A stretch of DNA of 64,000 nt, from positions 391,610 through 455,609 of the forward strand of contig NZ_JNJA01000004.1 of the NCBI RefSeq assembly GCF_000702665.1. The letters run 5' to 3'. This document shows, piece by piece, positions 41,256 to 49,497 of this stretch. The DNA is from Solidesulfovibrio alcoholivorans DSM 5433 (GTDB lineage: Bacteria; Desulfobacterota; Desulfovibrionia; Desulfovibrionales; Desulfovibrionaceae). Each line of letters opens with the position of its first letter. Position 1 is the first letter of the stretch. The position numbers and the translations under genes are program-made. Under the pieces are notes generated by a model, which was given only the letters and a program-made list of their open reading frames with translations, had not been told where the DNA came from and searched no databases.

Positions 41256-42701
41256 ATGAAGCAACTGCAACGCATTCTCGATAACGTCATCGCCCGCACG
41301 AACATCAACCTGCGGCGTAGCGCCATCGATGTGGGCCCCTACGTCCATGGCGCGGTCCCCCAGGAAAGCTACGCGCAGTTCTACGCCTTCTACGGCATCA
41401 CCACAGAGCATCCGCTGTTTTTCAATTTCCAGTGTTCCTCCCTGGCCGGTTCGTACTTTTTCGGCAAATGCGACGTGCAGCATTCCGTGCTCTACAAATG
41501 CGACGTACGCGGCGACGAACTCAAGTCCGTGACCAGCGGATTTAGCGTGGACAACGTCTGCCTGCACCTGCACACCGACGAAGTGATCCGCATCGTGGAC
41601 AGCTTCCTGCACAAGGCGCTCATCCACAGCTTTAGTCACGATCCCGAATTTCCCGAGGAATTCCTCATCAAGAACACCGTCGCCCTGTCCTACGCCAACA
41701 TCCACGGCTCGCCGGTCATGGGCTCCTTCCTCGGCCCCTTCTGCACCATCGACCTGTGCACCGTGCAAAACAGCTCCATCGGGGCCTACGCCTACGTGCA
41801 GGTCTGCGACCTCGCCCCGAGCATCGTCGAGCCGGGGCATATCTGGATCCGCAACAAGACCGGCGACGAATTCAGCTACAACTACGACCCCGAAGTGCTC
41901 GCCAAATACGTCTCCATCGCCCCGGGAGAGCGCGCCAAGGGCCTGTTCATGGACTTCGTCGAAGGCCGCAAACGCGATTTCGAACGCGTCTTCGGCTTCC
42001 TCTACGCATCCCGGCCCGAAACCTACGCCCCGGGTTCCTTCGTCTCGCGCTACGCCGTGGTCAAGGGCGAAACCAGCATCGGCGAAAACGTGCTGGTGGC
42101 CCAGCGCGCCTACCTGGAAAACGCGCGCCTGGGCAAGGGGGCCAATGCCCAGGAAAACAGCTACGTCGTCGATTCCGTGCTCGAAGGCTACGATGTCACC
42201 GCCCACGGCGCGAAGATCATCGGCAGCCGGCTCGGCACCAACGTGTTCGTGGGCTTCAACTCCTTCCTGCGCGGCACGCCCGAAGCGCCCCTGACCATCG
42301 GCCAGGGCTCGGTGGTGCTGCCCCATACCATCATCGACCTGGAAGAACCCGTGACCCTGCCCCCGCTGCACGTGGTCTGGGGACACGTCAGCCGCCAGTC
42401 CGACCTTGCCACGCAGTCCGTGTCCATCGAGGACTTCGCCAAGGTGGACGGCCAGGCGACCATCGGGGCCATGACCTTCACCGGCAACGGCGAACGCTTC
42501 ATCCGGGCCTTCCAGAACCGCATCCACCACATCCTTGAAGCCAACGGCGCCTACTATGACGGCGTGCAGAACCAGGGGCACGCCCAGAAAACCAAGAACA
42601 TCACCTACAACCTCATCCAGCCCTACGTGGAAGGCGGCTTCAAGGGGGTCTACCCCAACATGCGCATCTTCCCCCTGTGCTCCGACGATCTCGTCCTCTA
42701 A
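41256..42701 (+). CDS. Left-handed beta-helix (hexapeptide repeat) protein, transferase-like
   Basis: 481 residues. Hexapeptide repeats in two blocks: NTVALSYANIHGSPVMGSF through SIGAYAYVQV (about 145-190), and FVSRYAVVKGETSIGENVLV through GTNVFVGFNSFLRG (about 263-335), the fold of acyl- and nucleotidyltransferases. No acetyltransferase or nucleotidyltransferase catalytic motif is obvious. A charged C-terminal region contains QNRIHHILEANGAYYDGVQN. It resembles the uncharacterised long transferase-like proteins of Desulfovibrio and Bacteroidetes. GGAGG lies 9 nt upstream of the ATG. Function unknown. Confidence 0.75.
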   Translation: MKQLQRILDNVIARTNINLRRSAIDVGPYVHGAVPQESYAQFYAFYGITTEHPLFFNFQCSSLAGSYFFGKCDVQHSVLYKCDVRGDELKSVTSGFSVDNVCLHLHTDEVIRIVDSFLHKALIHSFSHDPEFPEEFLIKNTVALSYANIHGSPVMGSFLGPFCTIDLCTVQNSSIGAYAYVQVCDLAPSIVEPGHIWIRNKTGDEFSYNYDPEVLAKYVSIAPGERAKGLFMDFVEGRKRDFERVFGFLYASRPETYAPGSFVSRYAVVKGETSIGENVLVAQRAYLENARLGKGANAQENSYVVDSVLEGYDVTAHGAKIIGSRLGTNVFVGFNSFLRGTPEAPLTIGQGSVVLPHTIIDLEEPVTLPPLHVVWGHVSRQSDLATQSVSIEDFAKVDGQATIGAMTFTGNGERFIRAFQNRIHHILEANGAYYDGVQNQGHAQKTKNITYNLIQPYVEGGFKGVYPNMRIFPLCSDDLVL

Positions 42702-42730
42702 GCACCCGCCTGTCTCAAACCACATCGGAC

Positions 42731-42760
42731 GCCCCGCCGCCGCGCGCGACGGGGCTTTTT
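42731..42760 (+). terminator. Rho-independent terminator after the beta-helix gene
   Basis: GCCCCG (42731-42736), 13-nt loop, CGGGGC (42750-42755), then TTTTT (42756-42760). The stem is short but GC-only. Confidence 0.6.
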
Positions 42761-42861
42761 CGTTTCCGCCGCCCCGCGTGTTGCCAAATCGTCCGCCCTG
42801 TCGCATATGCTGGAGGCAGCCTCGACGTTTCCGTCAAACGCACAAACCTCGGAGCGACGCC

Positions 42862-43380
42862 ATGAACGCCAAGAAAGCCCTGCTCATATCGGCCGACAAT
42901 TTCGAGGACAGCGAACTGCTCTACCCGCTCTACCGCCTGCGCGAGGCCGGGTTCCACGTGGATATCGCCGCGCCGGCCGCGGGCCCCATCACCGGCATGC
43001 ACGGCTACGCCGTCACCGCCAACCTGGCCGCGGACGCCGTGGAATCCGCCGGCTCCTGCGGCTACAGCCTGCTCGTCCTGCCCGGCGGCAAGGCCCCGGC
43101 AACCCTGCGCACCATCCCCAAGATCATCGATATCGTAAACGATTTTGCCTCCTCCGGTATCCCCATGGCCGCCATCTGCCATGGGCCGCAAATCCTGGTC
43201 ACCGCCCGCCTGTTGCGCGGCCGCCACGCCACCTGCTACAAGACCGTGGCCGACGAACTCAAGGAAGCCGGTGCGCTTTACGAAGACGCCCCCGTGGTGG
43301 TGGACGGCAACCTCGTCACCTCCCGCATGCCCGACGACCTGCCCGACTTCATGCGCGAAGTCATGAAGAAGGTGGGATAG
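42862..43380 (+). CDS. DJ-1/PfpI family protein (YhbO-like)
   Basis: 172 residues, one class I glutamine-amidotransferase-like domain. The nucleophile elbow is AAICHGPQIL with the reactive cysteine at about residue 108 followed by His, and an acidic residue in NFEDSELLYP near the N-terminus completes the PfpI/YhbO pattern. Members are described as stress-linked deglycases, glyoxalases or proteases, and the activity is debated. The start is preceded by GGAGCGACGCC. It stands alone between a terminator and the inverted-repeat block. Confidence 0.88.
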   Translation: MNAKKALLISADNFEDSELLYPLYRLREAGFHVDIAAPAAGPITGMHGYAVTANLAADAVESAGSCGYSLLVLPGGKAPATLRTIPKIIDIVNDFASSGIPMAAICHGPQILVTARLLRGRHATCYKTVADELKEAGALYEDAPVVVDGNLVTSRMPDDLPDFMREVMKKVG

Positions 43381-43406
43381 GGAGAGGCGAGGAGAGAAGA
43401 GAAGAT

Positions 43407-43452
43407 GCCTCCGGCGGCCGGGGGGCATGATGCCCCCCGGACCCCCTCGACG
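43407..43452 (+). repeat. Dispersed GC-rich hairpin repeat, copy B1
   Basis: GCCTCCGGCGGCCGGGGGGC at the start, the palindromic GGGGGGCAT/ATGCCCCCC hairpin, then GGACCCCC. Plus orientation; faces the inverted copy at 43694-43745. Confidence 0.75.
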
Positions 43453-43506
43453 GGACGGGCGACGGGCACAGTCGGAGAAACGTCGGGCGGCGAGACAGCG
43501 GACCGT

Positions 43507-43578
43507 TTGGTGGCGGAAATGCGGGCAACCCGCAGGCCGCAAAGCCGGCCAGCGGGTTGCCCGCATTTCCGCCACCAA
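43507..43578. repeat. Perfect 27-bp inverted repeat
   Basis: The left arm 43507-43533 and right arm 43552-43578 are exact reverse complements over 27 nt, containing GGCGGAAATGCGGGCAACCC. The 18-nt loop has its own GGCC/GGCC pairing. As RNA it would be a very stable hairpin; no T-run follows. No protein gene covers it. Confidence 0.85.
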
Positions 43579-43645
43579 GGGCACCAGCGGCGAAGCGCCG
43601 CATTTAAGAAACAGCAGGAGGGAAACCTCTCTGGTCTCCTTTGTC

Positions 43646-43699
43646 GGGGGCGCGCGATTGCCCGGAATGGCTTTGCATTCCGGACAATCGCGCGCCCCC
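43646..43699. repeat. 24-bp inverted repeat with one mismatch
   Basis: The left arm 43646-43669 (GGGGGCGCGCGATTGCCCGG then AATG) and right arm 43676-43699 are complementary except at one position, around a 6-nt loop GCTTTG. It lies 67 nt after the 27-bp repeat. Confidence 0.82.
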
Positions 43700-43745
43700 C
43701 GTCAAGGGGGGCCGGGGGGGAGAATCCCTCCCGGCCGCCGGAGGC
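43694..43745 (-). repeat. Dispersed GC-rich hairpin repeat, copy B2 (inverted)
   Basis: On the minus strand: GCCTCCGGCGGCCGGGAGGG, loop, CCCCCCGG, ending near CCCTTGACGGGG. Inverted relative to B1, so the two enclose the long inverted repeats. Its plus-strand GGAGG (43740-43744) lies 12 nt before the next start codon and could serve as a poor ribosome-binding site. Confidence 0.72.
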
Positions 43746-43756
43746 ACTCTTCTCCC

Positions 43757-44692
43757 ATGTCGTACCCCGTCACCGTCACCCTGCGCCGCATTGGCGGCTA
43801 TGACGATCCTGGCTTGGACGGCGCGGTCGCCGCGTTATTCGAGGCTGCGGATTGCCCCGTAGGCCGGGGCGACCGCGTGTTGGTCAAGCCCAACCTGGTC
43901 GGGCCGAGGAACACCGCGTTGTCATGTTCCGAGCCGCATGTCGTTCGCGCGGTTTGCCTGTTCGCGCTCTCCCGGGGAGCCGTCGTCACGGTGGCCGATT
44001 CCCCGGCTTTCGGCACCGGCGGCATCATGGCGAGGCTTGCCGGGCTCACCCAGGCGCTGGCCGACCTGCCCGTGGCCGTGGAGAGCCTCGATGCGGCGCG
44101 TCCGCTACGCTTGGCGCATGGCGGCAGCATCGGCGTCTCGTCCAAGGCGCTGGACACGGACCACATCCTCAACGTGGCCCGGCTCAAGTGCCATGACCAG
44201 ATGGGCATGACGCTCGCGACGAAAAACTTCTTCGGCTGCGTCTGCGGTTTCCGCAAATCGTTGGCCCATCAGCGCCTGGGCAGGGACCGGGCGCGTTTCG
44301 CCCGCATGATTCTCGACGTGCTGGCCGCCCTGCCGCCGTCCACCTCGCTGCTCGACGGCATCGTGGCCATGCACAAGGCCGGCCCGGTCGGCGGCGAACC
44401 GTTTAAGCTGGGGCTGCTCGGCGCTGCCGCGAATCCCCTGGCCCTGGATACGGCCGTGTACGGGCTGCTTAGGCTCGCTCCGGACGCTGTCCCCTTGTGG
44501 GCCGAGGCGCTGCGGCAGGACCTTGGCGGCGCGCGTCCCGAGGACGTCGCCTGCGCCGGGGAGCCCCTGGAATCCTTCGACGCGACCGGGTTTCTCACGC
44601 CGGCGTCCCTTGCCCCGCTGCACTTCGAACCGAAACGGTTCGTGACGGGGCGGCTGCGCAGCGTTCTGCTCACGTTGCGCGGCGGGCGTTGA
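43757..44692 (+). CDS. DUF362 family protein
   Basis: 311 residues. Family features include VLVKPNLVGPRNTA near the N-terminus, VVTVADSPAFGTGG, LNVARLKCHDQMGMTLATKN and GCVCGFRK. DUF362 proteins often carry 4Fe-4S ferredoxin domains, but this copy has none, only scattered cysteines. Function is unknown; anaerobe-specific roles have been suggested. The only SD-like sequence, GGAGG at 43740, is part of the repeat element and 12 nt upstream. hypF follows after 32 nt, so the two may be cotranscribed. Confidence 0.82.
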   Translation: MSYPVTVTLRRIGGYDDPGLDGAVAALFEAADCPVGRGDRVLVKPNLVGPRNTALSCSEPHVVRAVCLFALSRGAVVTVADSPAFGTGGIMARLAGLTQALADLPVAVESLDAARPLRLAHGGSIGVSSKALDTDHILNVARLKCHDQMGMTLATKNFFGCVCGFRKSLAHQRLGRDRARFARMILDVLAALPPSTSLLDGIVAMHKAGPVGGEPFKLGLLGAAANPLALDTAVYGLLRLAPDAVPLWAEALRQDLGGARPEDVACAGEPLESFDATGFLTPASLAPLHFEPKRFVTGRLRSVLLTLRGGR

Positions 44693-44724
44693 CACGAAGC
44701 GGGCAGCGAGTACACCTTCGCGCC

Positions 44725-47064
44725 ATGTCGCAAAACGAGCGTTGCCGTCACATTGTGGCCGGGCAAGTCCAGGGCGTGGGCTTTCGCCCCTTCGTCTACC
44801 GTCTGGCCAGCGAGTTGCAGCTTGGCGGAAGCGTGCGCAACGCACCGGAAGGCGTGGTCATCGAAGTCGAGGGCGCGCCCGGGGCCGTGGCCGCCTTCGG
44901 GGAGCGCCTGCCGACGGAGATTCCGCCCCTGGCAAGGCTCACGCGCCACGAGCGCATGCCGCTGCCGCCCTTGGGGGAAACGGTCTTCCATATCGGCGAG
45001 AGCGCGGCCGGGGCCGGCCACGACGTGCTCATCAGCCCCGATGTCGCCACTTGTCCGGACTGCCTGGCCGACATGGCCGACCCGGCCAACCGCCGCTACC
45101 GCTATCCCTTCACCAACTGCACCAACTGCGGGCCGCGCCACACCATCACCCGGGCCATCCCCTACGACCGGGCAACGACCTCCATGGCCTGTTTTCCGCT
45201 CTGCCCGGACTGCGCCGCCGAATACGCCGACCCCGCCGACCGGCGCTTCCATGCCGAACCCGTGGCCTGCCCGGTCTGCGGCCCCCGCGTCTGGCTGGCC
45301 GACGCGGCGGGGATGCGCCTGGCCGCGGACGACGCGGCCATCGCGGGCCTGGCCGAGGCCCTGGCCGGCGGAGCCGTGGCCGCGGTCAAGGGCCTGGGCG
45401 GATTCCATCTGGTCTGCGACGCCGCAAGCGAGGCAGCCGTTGCGGAACTGCGCCGGCGCAAGCATCGTCCGTCCAAGGCTCTGGCCGTCATGGTCCCCGA
45501 CCTTGCCGCCGCCGGGAAGCTGGCGCGCCTGGACACGCGCGCGAAAGCCCTGCTTGCCGGCACCGTGCGCCCCATCGTGCTCGCCCCGACCTTGCCTGAT
45601 AGCGGCCTTGCGGCGGCGATCGCGCCCGACACCGTGGAAATCGGCCTCATGCTGCCCTACACGCCCCTGCATCACCTGCTCCTGGCCGCCTTCGCGACGG
45701 CGGTCGGGCCGGACCGGCCGGCCGCCCTGGTCATGACCTCGGGCAATGCCGGGGGCGAACCCATCTGTCTCGGCAACAGGGAAGCGCTCAAACGCCTCGG
45801 CGGCATCGCCGACATTTTTTTGCTCCACAACCGCGACATCCTCATCCGCACAGACGATTCCGTGGTCCGGCCGCTGACGCCAGAGGAAGCGCCGGAGGAC
45901 GGCGACGCGCCGCCGACGCTGTTTTTGCGCCGCGCCCGGGGCTACGTCCCCTCGCCCGTGACCCTGCCCGTGTCCGGACCATCGGTCGTGGGCCTGGGCC
46001 CCATGCTCAAGGCCACGCTGTGCGTGAGCAAAGGGCGCGACGCCTTCGTCAGCCAGCATGTCGGCGATTTGGAGAGCCTTGAAACCTTCGGCTTCTACCA
46101 GGAGACATTACAGCATATGCTCGGCGTCCTGCACGTGGCGCCGACGGCCTGCGTGGCCGACCTGCACCCGGATTATCCGAGCACGCGCTTCGCCCTGGAG
46201 CAGGAACAATGGCCGGTGCTGCGACTCCAGCACCATGCGGCCCATATCTACGCGGTGCTGGCCGAGCACGGCCTGCGCCGACCGGTGCTGGGGCTGGCCT
46301 TGGATGGCACGGGCCTTGGCGAAGACGGCACGCTCTGGGGCGGCGAAGGCCTGTTGGTCGATCCCCTGCGCCTTTGCCACGAGCGGCTCGCGCATTTTTC
46401 GCCCATGCGACTGCCCGGCGGGGACGCGGCCGTGCGCGAGCCCTGGCGTACGGCGCAGGCCTGCTTCGCCGCCCTGGGCGAAACGCCCGGAAACGGGCGA
46501 ACCTGGCCCTGGATCGCGGGACAGGAAAGCGCCGTAACCCTGGTCGGGAGCATGTTGGAAAAGGGCTTCAACTGCCCCGTGACGACGAGTTGCGGCAGGC
46601 TGTTCGATGCCGTGGCGGCGCTGCTCGGGCTTTGCCGACGCATCGACTACGAGGGACAGGCGGCCATCTTGTTGGAGCGCGCCCAGGAGATGACGGAACA
46701 CGGGACCTATGCCTGTCCCGTGCTGGCCTGCGAAACGCCCGTGCGCCTGGATACGCTGACGCTGTTCGCCCAGGCCGCGGCCGATGCGGCGCGCGGGGAG
46801 CCTGCGGGACGCGTGGCCCGGCGGTTCCATCTGGGGCTCGTCGCCGGCCTTGCCGGGCTCGCGCGGGAGCTTGCCGCGCGCACGGGCGTGCGGCACGTAG
46901 CCCTAAGCGGCGGCGTACTGCAAAACAGGACGCTGGCGGCGCTGTTGCCGGCGACATTGCGACGCGCGGGGCTCACCCCGCTGTGCCACCGGTCGCTGCC
47001 GCCAAGCGACGGCGGGATCAGCCTCGGGCAAGCGTATTATGGCGTCTTGGCAGCGCTTGTCTGA
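44725..47064 (+). CDS. hypF: Carbamoyltransferase HypF, hydrogenase maturation
   Basis: Uses carbamoyl phosphate and ATP to make the thiocarbamate on HypE that becomes the CN ligands of [NiFe] hydrogenases. 779 residues with the full domain order: acylphosphatase (VQGVGFRPFVYRL at residues 14-26), paired zinc fingers (CPDCLADM, CTNCGPRHT, CPDCAAEY, CPVCGPR), a YrdC-like domain (KGLGGFHLVCDA, LRRRKHRPSKALAVM), and the Kae1-like domain (LQHHAAHIYAVLAEH, LALDGTGLGEDG, LSGGVLQNRTL). The start at 44725 is chosen to begin just before the acylphosphatase domain; the longer frame overlaps DUF362. No other hyp gene is in the window. Confidence 0.96.
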   Translation: MSQNERCRHIVAGQVQGVGFRPFVYRLASELQLGGSVRNAPEGVVIEVEGAPGAVAAFGERLPTEIPPLARLTRHERMPLPPLGETVFHIGESAAGAGHDVLISPDVATCPDCLADMADPANRRYRYPFTNCTNCGPRHTITRAIPYDRATTSMACFPLCPDCAAEYADPADRRFHAEPVACPVCGPRVWLADAAGMRLAADDAAIAGLAEALAGGAVAAVKGLGGFHLVCDAASEAAVAELRRRKHRPSKALAVMVPDLAAAGKLARLDTRAKALLAGTVRPIVLAPTLPDSGLAAAIAPDTVEIGLMLPYTPLHHLLLAAFATAVGPDRPAALVMTSGNAGGEPICLGNREALKRLGGIADIFLLHNRDILIRTDDSVVRPLTPEEAPEDGDAPPTLFLRRARGYVPSPVTLPVSGPSVVGLGPMLKATLCVSKGRDAFVSQHVGDLESLETFGFYQETLQHMLGVLHVAPTACVADLHPDYPSTRFALEQEQWPVLRLQHHAAHIYAVLAEHGLRRPVLGLALDGTGLGEDGTLWGGEGLLVDPLRLCHERLAHFSPMRLPGGDAAVREPWRTAQACFAALGETPGNGRTWPWIAGQESAVTLVGSMLEKGFNCPVTTSCGRLFDAVAALLGLCRRIDYEGQAAILLERAQEMTEHGTYACPVLACETPVRLDTLTLFAQAAADAARGEPAGRVARRFHLGLVAGLAGLARELAARTGVRHVALSGGVLQNRTLAALLPATLRRAGLTPLCHRSLPPSDGGISLGQAYYGVLAALV

Positions 47065-47621
47065 CATAAAGGCAACAAGTTATATTGCTATCCCTTCATA
47101 TTGTATATTCCATTGGTATAATATTTCTTGACACAGTCGATTCCGCCGCATAGAAAGCTGCCGCTGCGCTTGCGGTAATGAAGCGAAGCCCCATCGAAGC
47201 GCCGGCAATCGGCCTTCGCGGCATTGCCGCATCCGGGTGACGTGACGACTGCGCCTCCCGGCCCGCTGTCTGCTCGCCAGGAGGCGAGGGGAAGTTGTTT
47301 TGCGTCATTCCGTTCATGCCAGCGGACATGCATTCTTTTTTGCCAGACCAGGGGAGCCTGTAAGGAATGGCAGGCATAGCTACAGGATATGCTCTGCATG
47401 TTTAGCGGCTTAGGCAAAATTTTTTGCATTTCTGCGGATGCCGTCAAATGAATTGATAGACATCGATACAATTCGCAAAGTAACGAATTCATATTATGGG
47501 CAGCAGCGTTGCTGTGTCATTATTGATATAGCGTTTTATATGGAATATGAAAAATATTTTAACAATATGAATAAATTTTATATTGCAAATTATAAAAAAC
47601 AATGATATCGAAGAAAAAAGA
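47065..47621. other. Intergenic region, AT-rich in its second half
   Basis: No recognisable gene. A minus-strand frame of 134 codons (47088-47492) has no family resemblance and atypical codons, so it is not called. From about 47440 the sequence becomes strongly AT-rich, leading into the first regulator promoter. Confidence 0.5.
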
Positions 47622-47650
47622 TTGACATATCTTGCAAGCGGAAAAATAAT
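47622..47650 (+). promoter_or_regulatory. Sigma-70 promoter of the first CI-like gene
   Basis: TTGACA (47622-47627), 17-nt spacer, AATAAT (47645-47650): the -35 is perfect. The predicted start near 47657 is about 56 nt before the ATG. Confidence 0.75.
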
Positions 47651-47666
47651 TTGCGACACTCCGCAA
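47651..47666. promoter_or_regulatory. Possible operator at the first CI-like promoter
   Basis: TTGCG-N6-CGCAA immediately follows the -10 and spans the start point; CTTGCAAG (47631-47638), another palindrome with TTGCAA, lies in the spacer. Placement suits autorepression by the adjacent CI-like protein. Confidence 0.45.
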
Positions 47667-47712
47667 CTCGGCGCTTCTGTGAGATATGCAATCAAAGAGT
47701 GACGGAGGATTC

Positions 47713-48411
47713 ATGACCGAAGCCATCTTGCAGGAAAACACCAACCGCTTTGATGATGCGTTCGATCGCATCAAAAAGTCCACCGGCATGCGGACCCAGG
47801 TCGAGATCGCCAAGATGCTCGACATCCGCCAGTCCAGCATTTCCGATGCCAAGCGGCGCCAGTCGATCCCGGACAGCTGGCTCATCAAGTTGTATCAGAT
47901 ATACAACCTCAATCCGAACTGGATCATCGATGGCGAAGATCCGCAGTTTCTCGGCGAACAGCGTGGCGGCGCCCTGCAGGTCCGGGAAGCCGGCGATGCC
48001 TACGGACGCAAGCCCAAGCACTACCAGATGCCCGTGAGCGCCATGTCCGTCGAGGACCACAATGGTGATGGGTGGAAGGAGACCAGCATCGAAACCGTCA
48101 CGGTGCCGGAGCAGTTCCATCGCCCCTCCCTGCTCATTGTGCGCATGGACGAAAACGACATGGAACCGCTTATCGCCCGCGGCGCGTATGTCGGCATCGA
48201 CAAGGACCGCCGCACCATCCGCTCCGGCGCTATCTACGCCCTGGATATGCCCGTGGAAGGCCTTGTCATCAAACGCCTGCTGCATGACGCCGAAAACGCC
48301 CGCTTCATCCTGCGTTCGGACAACTCCGCCTACACCGACCAGACCATTGCCGCCGAGACTGCCGTCGAACGTGTCGTCGGTCGTGTGGCCTGGGTCTTCC
48401 AGGAAATCTGA
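47713..48411 (+). CDS. CI-like regulator 1 (HTH plus S24 fold lacking catalytic Ser)
   Basis: 232 residues. The N-terminal phage-CI-type helix-turn-helix covers TQVEIAKMLDIRQSSISDAK and a following WLIKLYQIYNLNPNWIIDG. The C-terminal half has the LexA/S24 fold: in VRMDENDMEPLIARGAYVGID the usual GDSMEP serine is Asp149, while the lysine of the dyad is kept (Lys187 in GLVIKRLL). Without the serine, RecA-stimulated self-cleavage should not occur, so the fold probably serves dimerisation or ligand sensing. GGAGG is 4 nt before the ATG. No phage genes are nearby. Confidence 0.85.
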   Translation: MTEAILQENTNRFDDAFDRIKKSTGMRTQVEIAKMLDIRQSSISDAKRRQSIPDSWLIKLYQIYNLNPNWIIDGEDPQFLGEQRGGALQVREAGDAYGRKPKHYQMPVSAMSVEDHNGDGWKETSIETVTVPEQFHRPSLLIVRMDENDMEPLIARGAYVGIDKDRRTIRSGAIYALDMPVEGLVIKRLLHDAENARFILRSDNSAYTDQTIAAETAVERVVGRVAWVFQEI

Positions 48412-48422
48412 ACTATCTTTCT

Positions 48423-48462
48423 CCCCGCAGGAGGCGTATTTCCCGCGCCTCCCCTTGCGGGG
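48423..48462. terminator. Bulged hairpin between regulators 1 and 2
   Basis: CCCCGCA/TGCGGGG outer arms (48423-48429, 48456-48462) with inner GAGGCG/CGCCTC (48431-48436, 48446-48451). No plus-strand T-run follows; it may attenuate or protect the first mRNA. Confidence 0.35.
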
Positions 48463-48531
48463 AAAAATCATTCGGCAATTGCACAACAAGCAGTTGCATC
48501 TTTGGCATACACCATTCCTGCGGTCGCCGCG

Positions 48532-48560
48532 TTGACGTACGCTTTAAATCGTTGTATATT
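48532..48560 (+). promoter_or_regulatory. Sigma-70 promoter of the second CI-like gene
   Basis: TTGACG (48532-48537), 17-nt spacer, TATATT (48555-48560). The predicted start near 48567 gives a leader of about 80 nt. Confidence 0.75.
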
Positions 48561-48646
48561 GTATTCCGAGTCGTTACGGAGCCTTTGATCGTTATAGATA
48601 CACTTATTCTTTTCTTTCCTGAAAATGCCGCTTTGCAGGAGGCCAC

Positions 48647-49318
48647 GTGAAGCCGGACGCTTTTGAAGACGCCTATGCCAGGATTCAAGCGGCCACGAGG
48701 ACACGGACCCAGACGGAGATCGCCCATCTTCTGGGCATAAAGCAATCCAGCATCTCCGATGCGAAGAAAAAGAACACCATTCCTGACGGCTGGCTCATCA
48801 CGCTTTACCGCTCCCTTGGCTTGGAACCCGACTGGGTCCTCTACGGCCAGGAGCCTATCTCACGCCGCGACGGCTTCACCCTCGGCGCAGCCGTGCGCGA
48901 ACCCCTGGGCGGTTATGCCGGCGCACCGACGAAAGCCACGGTCTACGCCATGCGCCAGACGGATCCGGACACGGGAAGTTGGCTGCGTGAAGCGCTGGAA
49001 TCCATTCCCCTGTTCGACGGCCTCAAACGTCCCAACCTGCTCGTCGTCAAAATGGATTCCGCCGGCATGGAGCCCACCATCCGACGCGACGCCTACGTCG
49101 GCATCGACTGCGACGACGTCCGCATGCGCAGCGGCGAAGTCTACGCCATGGACATCCCGGGCGAAGGCCTCGTCATCAAGCGCGTCATCCGCGACCTCGA
49201 AGCCAAACGGCTGACCCTGCTCGCCGACAATCCCGCCCACCAGGCGCAAAATCTCTCCCTGGAGCATCCGGGAATCACGCCCGTCGGCCGCGCCGTCTGG
49301 ATCATCCAGGAAATCTGA
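48647..49318 (+). CDS. CI-like regulator 2 (HTH plus S24 fold lacking catalytic Ser)
   Basis: 223 residues, GTG start with AGGAGG 5 nt upstream. Close paralogue of regulator 1 across its length: HTH in TQTEIAHLLGIKQSSISDAK, then WLITLYRSLGLEPDWVLYG. In the S24 fold VVKMDSAGMEPTIRRDAYVGID has Gly140 where the serine nucleophile should be, with Lys178 retained in GLVIKRVI. Ends WIIQEI, like WVFQEI in the first. The similar gene order and independent promoters suggest tandem duplication followed by divergence. Target genes are unknown. Confidence 0.85.
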   Translation: MKPDAFEDAYARIQAATRTRTQTEIAHLLGIKQSSISDAKKKNTIPDGWLITLYRSLGLEPDWVLYGQEPISRRDGFTLGAAVREPLGGYAGAPTKATVYAMRQTDPDTGSWLREALESIPLFDGLKRPNLLVVKMDSAGMEPTIRRDAYVGIDCDDVRMRSGEVYAMDIPGEGLVIKRVIRDLEAKRLTLLADNPAHQAQNLSLEHPGITPVGRAVWIIQEI

Positions 49319-49320
49319 AC

Positions 49321-49352
49321 AACGCCCGGTACCTGCCCCGGGCGTTTCATTT
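49321..49352 (+). terminator. Terminator after CI-like regulator 2
   Basis: AACGCCCGG (49321-49329), 8-nt loop, CCGGGCGTT (49338-49346), then TCATTT. Strong stem, imperfect T tract. Confidence 0.65.
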
Positions 49353-49431
49353 CAAGCCGTACCCCCACCCATGCCGGCTCCTTTCCCCACGCCTGCCTCG
49401 GATCTGATGTTTTTCTCGCTATAATAGATTG

Positions 49432-49460
49432 TTGCATTATTTTTTATTTACATATAAATA
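49432..49460 (+). promoter_or_regulatory. Possible promoter of the third CI-like gene
   Basis: TTGCAT (49432-49437), 17-nt spacer, TAAATA (49455-49460), in a very AT-rich tract. A perfect TATAAT at 49420-49425 lacks a -35 partner and is an alternative. Confidence 0.45.
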
Positions 49461-49477
49461 AAATAGGATTATACATG

Positions 49478-49497
49478 TACGAACTCGGGAGTTCGTA
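49478..49497. promoter_or_regulatory. 20-bp palindrome covering the ribosome-binding site and start of CI-like gene 3
   Basis: TACGAACTC-GG-GAGTTCGTA: perfect 9-bp arms. GGGAG (49487-49491), the only Shine-Dalgarno-like sequence, lies inside it and the A of the ATG (49497) is its last base. It could be an operator or an mRNA hairpin that hides the start. Confidence 0.6.

Noticed and set aside
43407..43745. CRISPR array
   Set aside because: The repeats are inverted pairs of different sequences, not regularly spaced direct repeats.
47088..47492. Minus-strand frame of 134 codons between hypF and the first CI-like gene
   Set aside because: No family resemblance, atypical codons and no Shine-Dalgarno sequence.
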